DNA from: DATKHR01 sp035510155
GTDB lineage: Bacteria; Acidobacteriota; Vicinamibacteria; Vicinamibacterales; CAVVIG01
DNA length: 64,000 nucleotides
NCBI GenBank assembly: GCA_035510155.1
Contig: DATKHR010000379.1
Location: 15,497-79,496 of the forward strand
Direction of reading: 5' to 3'
Made by a program: the position numbers and the translations under genes. Below are positions 43,145 to 50,776 of this stretch, in pieces. The notes under the pieces were generated by a model. It worked only from the letters and a program-made list of their open reading frames with translations. It made no database searches and had not been told where the DNA came from. Within the stretch, counting starts at the first letter, position 1. Every line of letters begins with the position of its first letter.

Positions 43145-44734
43145 ATGGCTGCGGAAGCTGCCGCAGAAGGTCGAATGACGAGCCTCGCCACACTCTCCGA
43201 GCAGCTCGCCGCTGGCGAGAGCCGGTCGATCGTCACCGAACCGGTGACGCTCGTGATCTTCGGCGGCGGTGGCGATCTCGCTCATCGCAAGCTCCTGCCG
43301 GCGCTCTACAACCTTCACCTGGATGGGTTGCTGCCGCCGCGTGTCGCTATCGTCGGTGTCGGCCGGAGCGCCATTACGGATGAGGCCTACCGCGCCTTCG
43401 CGAAAGACGGCATCAGCCGGTTCTCACGACGCCCGGTCGACGAGCGCGGGTGGCAGACGTTTGCTGCCTCGATCTTCTTCGCGACCGCCACCATCGACGA
43501 AGACAACCATGGGTTCGCCTCCCTCGGTGCCCGGCTGGACGTCATCGAGCACGAGCGCGGACTGACTGGCAATCGCGTTTACTATCTGGCGATTCCGCCG
43601 ACGCTCATCGCGCCAACCGTCAACCAGCTCGATCGCGCCCGCTTCCTTCCGCGGGCGGTCACTCGCGTCGATCACCCTTTGCCGTTCGCCAGGTTGATCG
43701 TCGAAAAGCCGATCGGCCGGGATCTCGAAAGCGCTCGCGCCATCAACGACGCCGTGGCGCGCGTCTTCGACGAGCGCCAGATCTACCGAATCGACCACTA
43801 CCTCGGCAAGGAGACCGTTCAGAACATCCTCGTCCTCCGGTTCGCAAACAGCATCTTCGAGCCGCTGCTCAACCAGAAATACGTCGACCACGTGCAGATC
43901 ACCGTCGCCGAGGAAGAAGGGGTGGGAACGCGCGCGGGATATTACGAGGAAGCCGGCGCGCTGCGCGACATGGTGCAGAACCATATTCTCCAGCTGCTCT
44001 CGCTCATGGCCCTCGAGCCGCCGCGCTCTCTGGACGCGGATGTCGTTCGCGACGAGAAACTCGAAGTTCTCCTATCGCTGCGTCCCATTGATGGCGATGC
44101 CGTTGACGCCAACGTCGTGCGCGGCCAGTATGGGGCCGGATTCCAGGTCGGGAAGCCCGTGCGGGGCTATCGCGAAGAGGAGAAGGTCAAGCCGGATTCC
44201 CGAACGGAAACCTTTGTCGCGATGCAGGCTTTCATCGACAACTGGCGGTGGGCGGGCGTTCCTTTCTTCCTCCGAACGGGCAAGCGCCTGCCGAAGCGCG
44301 CGAGCGAGATCTCGATCCACTTGAAGGCCGTCCCCCCAATCCTCTTCAATCGGCCGCCCGACGGCCATCTCGATCCGAATGTCCTCTCCATTCGCATTCA
44401 GCCCGACGAGGGGTTCGCTCTCGGCATCAGCTCAAAGATCCCCGGCCCCCGCGTCCGCATCTATCCAGTGCAGATGGATTTCCACTACGGCAGCACGTTC
44501 GGCGCGTCGTCGCCTGAGGCATACGAGCGGCTCTTGCTCGACGTGATGGCCGGCGACGCGACCCTGTTCATGCGGCGGGATGCCGTCGAAGCCGCGTGGC
44601 GCTGGGTGATGCCGATCCTCAACCGGTGGGAGGCTTCGACGGATCCCATTCCAACGTATCCGGCCGGCACCTGGGGACCGGCCGAAGCCGATCGGCTTAT
44701 TCAGTCGACGGGGCGAGAATGGCGGCCGCTGTAG
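43145..44734 (+). CDS. zwf: Glucose-6-phosphate 1-dehydrogenase
   Basis: The enzyme (529 residues from ATG 43145) oxidises glucose 6-phosphate with NADP in the oxidative pentose phosphate pathway. Motifs: nucleotide site FGGGGDLAHRKLLPALYNL, active-site RIDHYLGKETVQN, then IFEPLLNQKYVDHVQIT. A second start, ATG 43175, has AAGG upstream and would remove ten residues. Longer upstream frame lies inside the divergent esterase. opcA follows with a 16-bp overlap. Confidence 0.96.
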   Translation: MAAEAAAEGRMTSLATLSEQLAAGESRSIVTEPVTLVIFGGGGDLAHRKLLPALYNLHLDGLLPPRVAIVGVGRSAITDEAYRAFAKDGISRFSRRPVDERGWQTFAASIFFATATIDEDNHGFASLGARLDVIEHERGLTGNRVYYLAIPPTLIAPTVNQLDRARFLPRAVTRVDHPLPFARLIVEKPIGRDLESARAINDAVARVFDERQIYRIDHYLGKETVQNILVLRFANSIFEPLLNQKYVDHVQITVAEEEGVGTRAGYYEEAGALRDMVQNHILQLLSLMALEPPRSLDADVVRDEKLEVLLSLRPIDGDAVDANVVRGQYGAGFQVGKPVRGYREEEKVKPDSRTETFVAMQAFIDNWRWAGVPFFLRTGKRLPKRASEISIHLKAVPPILFNRPPDGHLDPNVLSIRIQPDEGFALGISSKIPGPRVRIYPVQMDFHYGSTFGASSPEAYERLLLDVMAGDATLFMRRDAVEAAWRWVMPILNRWEASTDPIPTYPAGTWGPAEADRLIQSTGREWRPL

Positions 44735-45777
44735 TCGAACGCGCCTGGCGGCCCTCGACGCCTGATGCGGTCGAGCGCGATCTCGCCGCGCTCTGGCGGG
44801 ACCTCTCACAACATGGCGCCATCGCCCGGGCCGTCATGTCCAACCTCGTCGTCTTCCGCTTGCGCGAACGGCGGTCGTCCGCCCGTCGCGGGCCCACGAG
44901 GTTGGAAGGGCGGGACGGGCCCGAAAGGCAGGATGGAGCCGGCGACTCGCTGGACGATCTCATCGACCGAGTGGTGGCTCGTCATCCGTCTCGCACGATC
45001 GTCATCGAGCACGACCGCGGCGATTACGATCCCGGCCAGCCGATGGGGGCCGACGTCGGAGTGAGCGTGTTCGGGCGGCCGTCGGCGAAGTACGCGATCG
45101 AGTGGATTGTCGTGCGATCCGCGTGCGCCGACGCGTCGCTCCCGTCGATCGTCCGGCGGTTCGTGCGCGGCGACGTCCCCACTTCGGTCTGGTGGACTGA
45201 AGACGTGTCGTGCGTGCCCCTGCGACTGGCACTCGTCGAAACGGGGCGGCAGCTCCTGTACGACAGCCGCCGATGGCGGAACCTGCCGGCCGGCATTCGA
45301 GCCGTCGCGCCTCTCCTGACCTCCGCACGCGTGGATGTCGCCGATCTCAACTGGCCACGGCTCGCTCATCTCCGGCTTGCGCTCGTGCACGCGTCGGCCT
45401 CCGTGCCTTCCGGGATCGCGGCCGGGGATACGCAGATCACATATCGCCCGGGAGAGGAGCCGCTTGCCTGGTTGTTGGCGGGATGGCTTGCTGCGCGCCT
45501 CGGCTGGTCGCCGAAAAAGTGGCCAACCATGAACGAAGGGCGTGACGACGACGATGTTCTATCGCTCCAGATGGGCGGTGACGCCGGTGTCCTGACCGTC
45601 ACGCTCGACGACCATCGCGTGCGGCTCGAACAGCCCGGCGCGCCGCCGCTCGTGGCCGCCGTCCCCCGTCCGGCCGACGCCGAGGCCATCGCCGCTCAGT
45701 TGCGCGCACGATCGACGGAAACGGCGCTGCGCGACGCGCTGACGTGGCTCTCGAAACGGATCGCATCGCCCGGCTGA
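44719..45777 (+). CDS. opcA: Glucose-6-phosphate dehydrogenase assembly protein OpcA
   Basis: The 352-residue protein overlaps the zwf 3' end by 16 bp. It matches the OpcA family through the N-terminal MSNLVVFRLRE and central VARHPSRTIVIEHD and RFVRGDVPTSVWWTED stretches. OpcA is an allosteric activator or assembly factor of G6PDH in cyanobacteria and actinobacteria; here it is coupled to zwf as usual. The C-terminus (LRARSTETALRDALTW) overlies the promoter region of the next gene. Confidence 0.9.
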   Translation: MAAAVVERAWRPSTPDAVERDLAALWRDLSQHGAIARAVMSNLVVFRLRERRSSARRGPTRLEGRDGPERQDGAGDSLDDLIDRVVARHPSRTIVIEHDRGDYDPGQPMGADVGVSVFGRPSAKYAIEWIVVRSACADASLPSIVRRFVRGDVPTSVWWTEDVSCVPLRLALVETGRQLLYDSRRWRNLPAGIRAVAPLLTSARVDVADLNWPRLAHLRLALVHASASVPSGIAAGDTQITYRPGEEPLAWLLAGWLAARLGWSPKKWPTMNEGRDDDDVLSLQMGGDAGVLTVTLDDHRVRLEQPGAPPLVAAVPRPADAEAIAAQLRARSTETALRDALTWLSKRIASPG

Positions 45778-45790
45778 CGGCCTTCCGCCC

Positions 45791-45803
45791 TATAATCGCG
45801 AGG
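45791..45803 (+). promoter_or_regulatory. -10 box of the TPR regulator gene, leaderless arrangement
   Basis: TATAAT (45791-45796) is a perfect -10, followed by CGCGAG and the GTG start at 45803. Transcription would be expected to start at about the G of the start codon. No good -35 is visible at 45768-45773. Confidence 0.55.
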
Positions 45804-48745
45804 TGCCCTCGTCAACCCTGCACGCGCTCATCGCGCGCGCGGGCGCCGAGCTCCAGCGCGGCCACGGCCCGGAAGCCGCCCAAGTGCTGGCGCCCATGCT
45901 CCGCTCCTCGTTGCCCCGCGACGACGAGCTGGCGGTGCGCGCGATGCTGGCAGAGGCCGCCCTGCTGCAGGATGATCTCGATCAGGCCGCCGCAGTCCTG
46001 GGACGCACGCCTGATACGTTCCGCGAGACGGTCTCGGCCGGCCGCCTTTCGGCGCTGTGGCGGCTGCACGGCTGGCTCGCCTGGGCCCGCGGAGACGACT
46101 CCCGCGCCATCGCGCTGCAGGGCCGCGCACTGAAACAGGCCGAGAGCGCTCACGATTCGCGCGCCATCGGGCTGGCCCACTACGAGCTGGGACGCTGCTA
46201 CCGTCAGGTGGGCGACATCGCCATCCTGCGCGAGCACATCACCAAAGCCGCGTCAGCGCTTCACGCCGCCGGCGATCGCCGCCACCTCGCGCTGGTGCAT
46301 TCGCTGTCCAGCATCTCGCTCGCGCAGCTGGGCCGCCACGACGAAGCCATGGGGGCGCTCCGACAGGCCGAGCGTTTCGCGTCGCTCGTCCAGGCCGACG
46401 ACGTCCTGGCGATGGTCTGCGGGAACCAGGCCAACGTGATGATGCTGCAGCACCGCTACGAGCAGGCGCTGGCGCTGGCCGAGCGAAGCGTATCGCTCCA
46501 CGAAGCGCACGGCTCGGGCCACGGGCTGGCCGTGGCGCTGGCCACGCTCGGTCAGATCTGCGTGCGCCTCGGAGATTTGGGGCGAGCGGAGGATGCCCTG
46601 CACCGCGCGCTCGACGTTCGCAGCCCCATCCAGTTTCACGAAACGACGGGCGCCGTGTTCGACACGCTCGCCCAGATTCATTTCATTCGCGGCCACTACG
46701 ACGCGGCCAGCGAGTTCCTCGCGCGCGCGGGCGACGCGTACGTTGCCAACGGCCGGCAAACCAGCCAATGGTACGAATGGTCTGTCCGCGTGCTGGCCGC
46801 GCGCCTTGCCCTGCGCCGTGGCGACGTGGACCTGGCCATCGCCCGGTCCGACGAGCTCCGGCAAGCGGGTGCACCGCCGGTCGACGCCCTGCAGGCGACG
46901 CTCATCGCCGCGGAGGCGCTGACCGCGGCGAACCGGCTCGACGAGGCGCGCCAGCGTCTGGCGCTGGCAGCCGGTGCCCTCGATCCGAAAGCGGCGCCGG
47001 CGGTCTGGGGCGAGTACCTCCGGCTTCGGGGCGCCCTGCATGCGCGCAGCGGAACCTCCGCCGACGCCTATCACGACTTCGCGCAAAGCGCGACATTGCT
47101 CGACCTGCTCGGCGAGCGCTACCAGGCGGCCCTCAGCGACCTCGCGCTCGGCCGTCTCGTTGCGGAAACCGGCGCCCGGTCCATTGCCGAACGGCACCTG
47201 CGAAAAGCCGAAGCCGTGTTCGAGCAGTTGGGCGCAGAACGGGATCTCGGCGACTTGCGGAGGGCCCAGGCCCTGCTGACGACCGTTGGCAGCGGCGAAA
47301 ACGTCATCTCTCCGGCTGACGCCGACGATGCGATTGTCCGGCGGATAGTGGATGCGGCCGCGCTCGTCGACCTGCTTGGACGCGAAACCGCGGCGGCGCT
47401 GCACGAGGCCGCGTCCGCCGATTCGGCAGCCGTCGTGATCCAGCGTGGCGACGGGGACGTACAGGTCGTCGCCGTTGCCGGATGCGACGCCGACGCCGGA
47501 CGCGCGATGGCGCGCGCCGCGCTTCAGGGGAGCCCCTACGGTCGAGGAGAATTCGTCGTCGAACCGCTCGGCCGCGACCCCGAAGGCCTGCGGTTCGGCG
47601 TCGTCGCCTCGCCGAGGCCGGTTGGCCATCTCATCACGCGGCGGCTGCGGATGATTGGCGCTGTCGCGAGCCAGGGGTTTGCGTTGTGTGCCGCGCGTGA
47701 GCGCACGCCGTTGCCGGTCGGCGTGACGGTCGATCGGTCGCTCGAACCCCTCTTGCCCGGGTTCCTGGCCGCGGGCGCCGCCATGACGCGAGTCGTCGAG
47801 CAGATTCAACGGCTGCAGGGGAACGACCTTACGGTGCTCATCACGGGCGAGAGCGGGACCGGCAAGGAACTCATCGCACGCGCGATTCATGTTGGCTCGG
47901 TTCGCAGCGCGGCGATGTTCCTTCCCTACAACTGCACGACGACCGGCCGCGAACTGGCTGACAGTCAGCTGTTCGGCCACCGGCGCGGCGCGTTTACGGG
48001 CGCGGTGTCCGATCAGCCCGGTCTCGTGCGGACCGCGTCGGGCGGCACGCTCTTCCTCGACGAGATCGGCGATCTCCCGCTCGACGTGCAGCCTAAGCTG
48101 CTGCGCTTCCTCGAGCAGCACGAAATCATGCCGATCGGCGAGACGAAGCCGCAAAAGGTCGATATCCGCGTCCTCGCCGCCACCAACGCCGACCTCGAGC
48201 AGCGCGTCGCCGAGGGCAAGTTCCGGGAAGATCTTTATTACCGGTTGAGCGTCATCAGGATCCATGTCCCGCCGTTGCGGGAGCGCCGGGAAGAAATCCC
48301 GCATCTGAGCACGTATTTTCTTCGGGAAGCATCGGAGCGCCTGGGCAAGCCAGATATCCAACTGAGCTCCGATACCCTGGATGTGTTTTCCCAGTACTGG
48401 TGGCCGGGGAACGTCAGGCAGTTGAAGAACGAGATTCAGCGCGCCGTCGCGCTGAGCGCTCCGGGCGGCGTGATCGAGCCGACGCATCTCTCACCCGAGA
48501 TCAGCACGACGCGCCTGGCTGGTGTGCTGTCGTCAGGCGCGGCGGTGCGGCCGTCAATGCGCCTGTCGGCAGCCAATCTGGCTTCGGCCGTGGAGCAGGT
48601 CGAGCGTGAGATGATTCAGCATGCGCTCGATCGCAGCAGCGGCAACATTTCTGAGACAGCCCGGACGCTCGGACTCACGCGGCGCGGCTTGTATTTGAAG
48701 ATGCGGCGCCTCGGCCTGGATACGCGCGAAATGGACGCTCAGTGA
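45803..48745 (+). CDS. Sigma54-dependent transcriptional activator with N-terminal TPR array
   Basis: The 980-residue protein has about ten TPR-like helical repeats (roughly residues 5-480, e.g. YELGRCYRQVGDIAILREH, LATLGQICVRLGDLGRAED), a linker around 500-640 with no clear receiver domain, an AAA+ domain with Walker A GESGTGKE (about 683-690), GAFTGA (about 730), the Walker B FLDEIGDLPL, and a C-terminal Fis helix-turn-helix (ISETARTLGLTRRGLYLKM). It should activate sigma54 promoters on a TPR-sensed protein or peptide cue. No phosphoacceptor domain is visible. Target unknown. Confidence 0.92.
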   Translation: MPSSTLHALIARAGAELQRGHGPEAAQVLAPMLRSSLPRDDELAVRAMLAEAALLQDDLDQAAAVLGRTPDTFRETVSAGRLSALWRLHGWLAWARGDDSRAIALQGRALKQAESAHDSRAIGLAHYELGRCYRQVGDIAILREHITKAASALHAAGDRRHLALVHSLSSISLAQLGRHDEAMGALRQAERFASLVQADDVLAMVCGNQANVMMLQHRYEQALALAERSVSLHEAHGSGHGLAVALATLGQICVRLGDLGRAEDALHRALDVRSPIQFHETTGAVFDTLAQIHFIRGHYDAASEFLARAGDAYVANGRQTSQWYEWSVRVLAARLALRRGDVDLAIARSDELRQAGAPPVDALQATLIAAEALTAANRLDEARQRLALAAGALDPKAAPAVWGEYLRLRGALHARSGTSADAYHDFAQSATLLDLLGERYQAALSDLALGRLVAETGARSIAERHLRKAEAVFEQLGAERDLGDLRRAQALLTTVGSGENVISPADADDAIVRRIVDAAALVDLLGRETAAALHEAASADSAAVVIQRGDGDVQVVAVAGCDADAGRAMARAALQGSPYGRGEFVVEPLGRDPEGLRFGVVASPRPVGHLITRRLRMIGAVASQGFALCAARERTPLPVGVTVDRSLEPLLPGFLAAGAAMTRVVEQIQRLQGNDLTVLITGESGTGKELIARAIHVGSVRSAAMFLPYNCTTTGRELADSQLFGHRRGAFTGAVSDQPGLVRTASGGTLFLDEIGDLPLDVQPKLLRFLEQHEIMPIGETKPQKVDIRVLAATNADLEQRVAEGKFREDLYYRLSVIRIHVPPLRERREEIPHLSTYFLREASERLGKPDIQLSSDTLDVFSQYWWPGNVRQLKNEIQRAVALSAPGGVIEPTHLSPEISTTRLAGVLSSGAAVRPSMRLSAANLASAVEQVEREMIQHALDRSSGNISETARTLGLTRRGLYLKMRRLGLDTREMDAQ

Positions 48746-48752
48746 TGGATAC

Positions 48753-48793
48753 TGACTACTCAGTTTCCACCTCACTTGTATACTAAGTAGTCA
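48753..48793 (+). promoter_or_regulatory. Inverted repeat around a -10 box before the PilZ gene
   Basis: TGACTACTCA (48753-48762) and TAAGTAGTCA (48784-48793) pair at 9 of 10 positions across 21 nt. The loop carries TATACT (48779-48784), likely the -10 of the next gene. A repressor or DNA structure at these arms could control it. Confidence 0.6.
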
Positions 48794-48805
48794 TGCTGCC
48801 CAGAT

Positions 48806-49309
48806 ATGCTCTCCCTTGAGCAGTCTGCTACAGCCTGTATTTTCAATAACTTAAGCCGCTCAGCCCCTGACGGAGTTTACAGAACCGCAGTGGGCGCAGA
48901 ACTTGATAGCTCGACTGCCGTGACCAAACCCAAGCAAATTCAGCGCGCCAGTGCCCGTCAACCGGTAACCCTTCCCGCCCGATTGACCTGGAAGGACCAA
49001 CGCGGCGCGGCGCGTTTCGCCGCCGTGGTTGCCCGCAACATCAGCGAGCACGGCGTTTACGTCGAGTGTCATACGCCGGTATCGATCTCCTTGTACCGCC
49101 TCGTGCAGTTTCAGTTGGAGCGGGACCTCCAACGTGCGGACAATACCCTGCCGGCCGCCCTGCAGCAGGGGCGGGTTCTGTCCGCGGTTTACCGGGTTTC
49201 GCCGCCTTCGCCCTCGAAGCCGCAAGGGCTTGCACTCAGGCTCATGGTCGACCCGAAGCGGATCGTCACGCCCGCTTGCGCCAATATCGCGCAAGTCCTA
49301 GCCAGTTGA
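48806..49309 (+). CDS. PilZ domain protein
   Basis: The 167-residue protein fits the PilZ fold through RQPVTLPARLTWKD (R-x3-x-R type start near residue 50), ARNISEHGVYVECHTP and the beta-strand pattern to GLALRLMV. The expected c-di-GMP motif RxxxR and D/N-x-S-x-x-G is represented by ARQPVTLPAR and NISEHG. It may act as a c-di-GMP effector. The ATG at 48806 has no obvious ribosome site; GTGs at 48888 and 48918 are alternatives. The last 44 bp overlap the convergent MBL hydrolase gene. Confidence 0.75.
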   Translation: MLSLEQSATACIFNNLSRSAPDGVYRTAVGAELDSSTAVTKPKQIQRASARQPVTLPARLTWKDQRGAARFAAVVARNISEHGVYVECHTPVSISLYRLVQFQLERDLQRADNTLPAALQQGRVLSAVYRVSPPSPSKPQGLALRLMVDPKRIVTPACANIAQVLAS

Positions 49310-50177
49310 GATCGAAGCGGCCAGCCGCTTCATAGTCGCGCGCGTCGCTCTCGGGCAGCCGGCGGCGCAGGATCGCGCGTAACTCTTTGGTGAACCAAGC
49401 CTCCCGTTCTTCGTCCGTGCCGTGCATAGCGAGAGACCTCCTCGCCAGCTCGCTGACGAGATCGAGGTGATCTGCCGTCTCGGCGAGATGCGCCGCCGAG
49501 GGCCGGTGGGGACCGAAATGTGTGACGAACAGCGTGTCCGCGCTCCAGTGGCCGATGAGTGACAAGCTGCGGCGCCAGGCGTCCAGGTCGATGTCCGGCG
49601 GGGGCGTCGGCGGCAAGACGAAGCCGTGCTCCCTGAGCGTGATGCCGGCCGTGTCGCCGACGAAGGCGATGCCCGCCGCTTCGTTGAAGTAGCTCACATG
49701 ATGCGAGGCGTGGCCTGGCGTGTAGATCACGTCGAACGCGCGTCCCCCTTCGGCGATCTGCTCGCCCCCCGCGAGGGCAGTGATGGCGCTCGAGGGAACC
49801 GGAAGCATCTCTCCCCAGAGGCGATCCATATCGCTGCCCCACAGCCGCGTCGCGCTCGCAATTAAACGCGCGGGATCCACGAGATGCGGAGCGCCGCGTT
49901 CGTGCACGTAGACGCGCATCTGAGGATTCTGACGCACGAGCGTGCCGGTGGCTCCGGCGTGGTCGAGATGGATGTGCGTGAGCAGGAGCGCGCGCACGTC
50001 TGTCATGGCGATGCCCGACTGCCCGAGGGCTGTCTGTAGCGTGGCCAGCGTGCTCGACGGCCCCGGATCGATGAGCGCGACGCCGTTGGCACCATACAGC
50101 ACCGCCGTCGCGATGACGCGCGGGACATTCACGAAGAAGAGATCGACGTAGGACAAGCCGGACGCAAGCGTTATCAT
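49266..50177 (-). CDS. MBL-fold metallo-hydrolase
   Basis: The 303-residue protein has the metal motif THIHLDHAGATG near residue 70, a second ligand region YTPGHASHHVSYF, GDTAGI and THFGPH. It is a glyoxalase II-like subgroup member; the substrate is unknown. ATG 50177 overlaps the DedA stop (TGATG), so the two are coupled. A longer frame on the same strand crosses the DedA gene and is not real. It converges with the PilZ gene by 44 bp. Confidence 0.88.
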   Translation of the reverse strand: MITLASGLSYVDLFFVNVPRVIATAVLYGANGVALIDPGPSSTLATLQTALGQSGIAMTDVRALLLTHIHLDHAGATGTLVRQNPQMRVYVHERGAPHLVDPARLIASATRLWGSDMDRLWGEMLPVPSSAITALAGGEQIAEGGRAFDVIYTPGHASHHVSYFNEAAGIAFVGDTAGITLREHGFVLPPTPPPDIDLDAWRRSLSLIGHWSADTLFVTHFGPHRPSAAHLAETADHLDLVSELARRSLAMHGTDEEREAWFTKELRAILRRRLPESDARDYEAAGRFDLNWLGLARYWRKRA

Positions 50178-50767
50178 CACGTCCTCTGTCGCCGGTTGCG
50201 GATCACCAGGAACACGGCGGTTCCGATCACGATGACCAGGCCGATGAGGCCCGTCCGCCCGATCCACTTCTCGAGAAGCACCCAGCTGCGCCCCAGGGCA
50301 TACCCCGACAGAGCAATCACCGTGCACCATACAATGGCGCCGGCGGCGTTGTACACGACGAAGACGCGCCACGGCATGCCGCTTCCACCGGCCAGGATGG
50401 CGCACACCACGCGCAGCCCCGTGATGAAACGTGCGATGAAGACCGTCTTCGCCCCGTAGCGCGTGAAGAAGCGATCGAATTCGGACAGACGCGCGGCGTT
50501 GAGGCCCACGCGCCAACCGTGCCGCTCGGCCAGCACGCGCCCACCGCGCCGGCCGATATAGAAACCTAGATTGTCGCCGAGCGTCGCACCCGCAATCGCG
50601 GTCACAATCACGCCCGGCAGCCAGAGCTGCCCAAAGTGCGCGAGGACCGCACCCGCCAGCAGGGCGGTCTCCCCAGGAACCGGCACGCCCATGTTCTCGA
50701 GGAAGACCCCGAGAAACACGACGACGTAGCCGTAGCGCGCGAACAGATCGAGCAGCCACTGCGGCAC
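50177..50767 (-). CDS. DedA-family membrane protein
   Basis: The 196-residue protein is a DedA/SNARE-associated family membrane protein: FLGVFLENMGVPVPGETALL, GATLGDNLGFYIGRRGG and FFTRYGAKTVFIARFITGLR are hallmark stretches (E and G-D residues and the re-entrant loops). The family flips polyprenyl- or phospholipids and supports envelope homeostasis. It is 9 bp after the stop of the upstream amidohydrolase gene on the same strand and overlaps the MBL gene downstream. Confidence 0.9.
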   Translation of the reverse strand: MPQWLLDLFARYGYVVVFLGVFLENMGVPVPGETALLAGAVLAHFGQLWLPGVIVTAIAGATLGDNLGFYIGRRGGRVLAERHGWRVGLNAARLSEFDRFFTRYGAKTVFIARFITGLRVVCAILAGGSGMPWRVFVVYNAAGAIVWCTVIALSGYALGRSWVLLEKWIGRTGLIGLVIVIGTAVFLVIRNRRQRT

Positions 50768-50776
50768 AGGGTCGCG

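Noticed and set aside
46253..48487. 744-codon antisense open frame across the TPR regulator gene
   Set aside because: It lacks family motifs and is Arg/His-rich; in GC-rich DNA the complementary frame of a real gene often stays open. The plus-strand frame has complete TPR, AAA+ and Fis domains.
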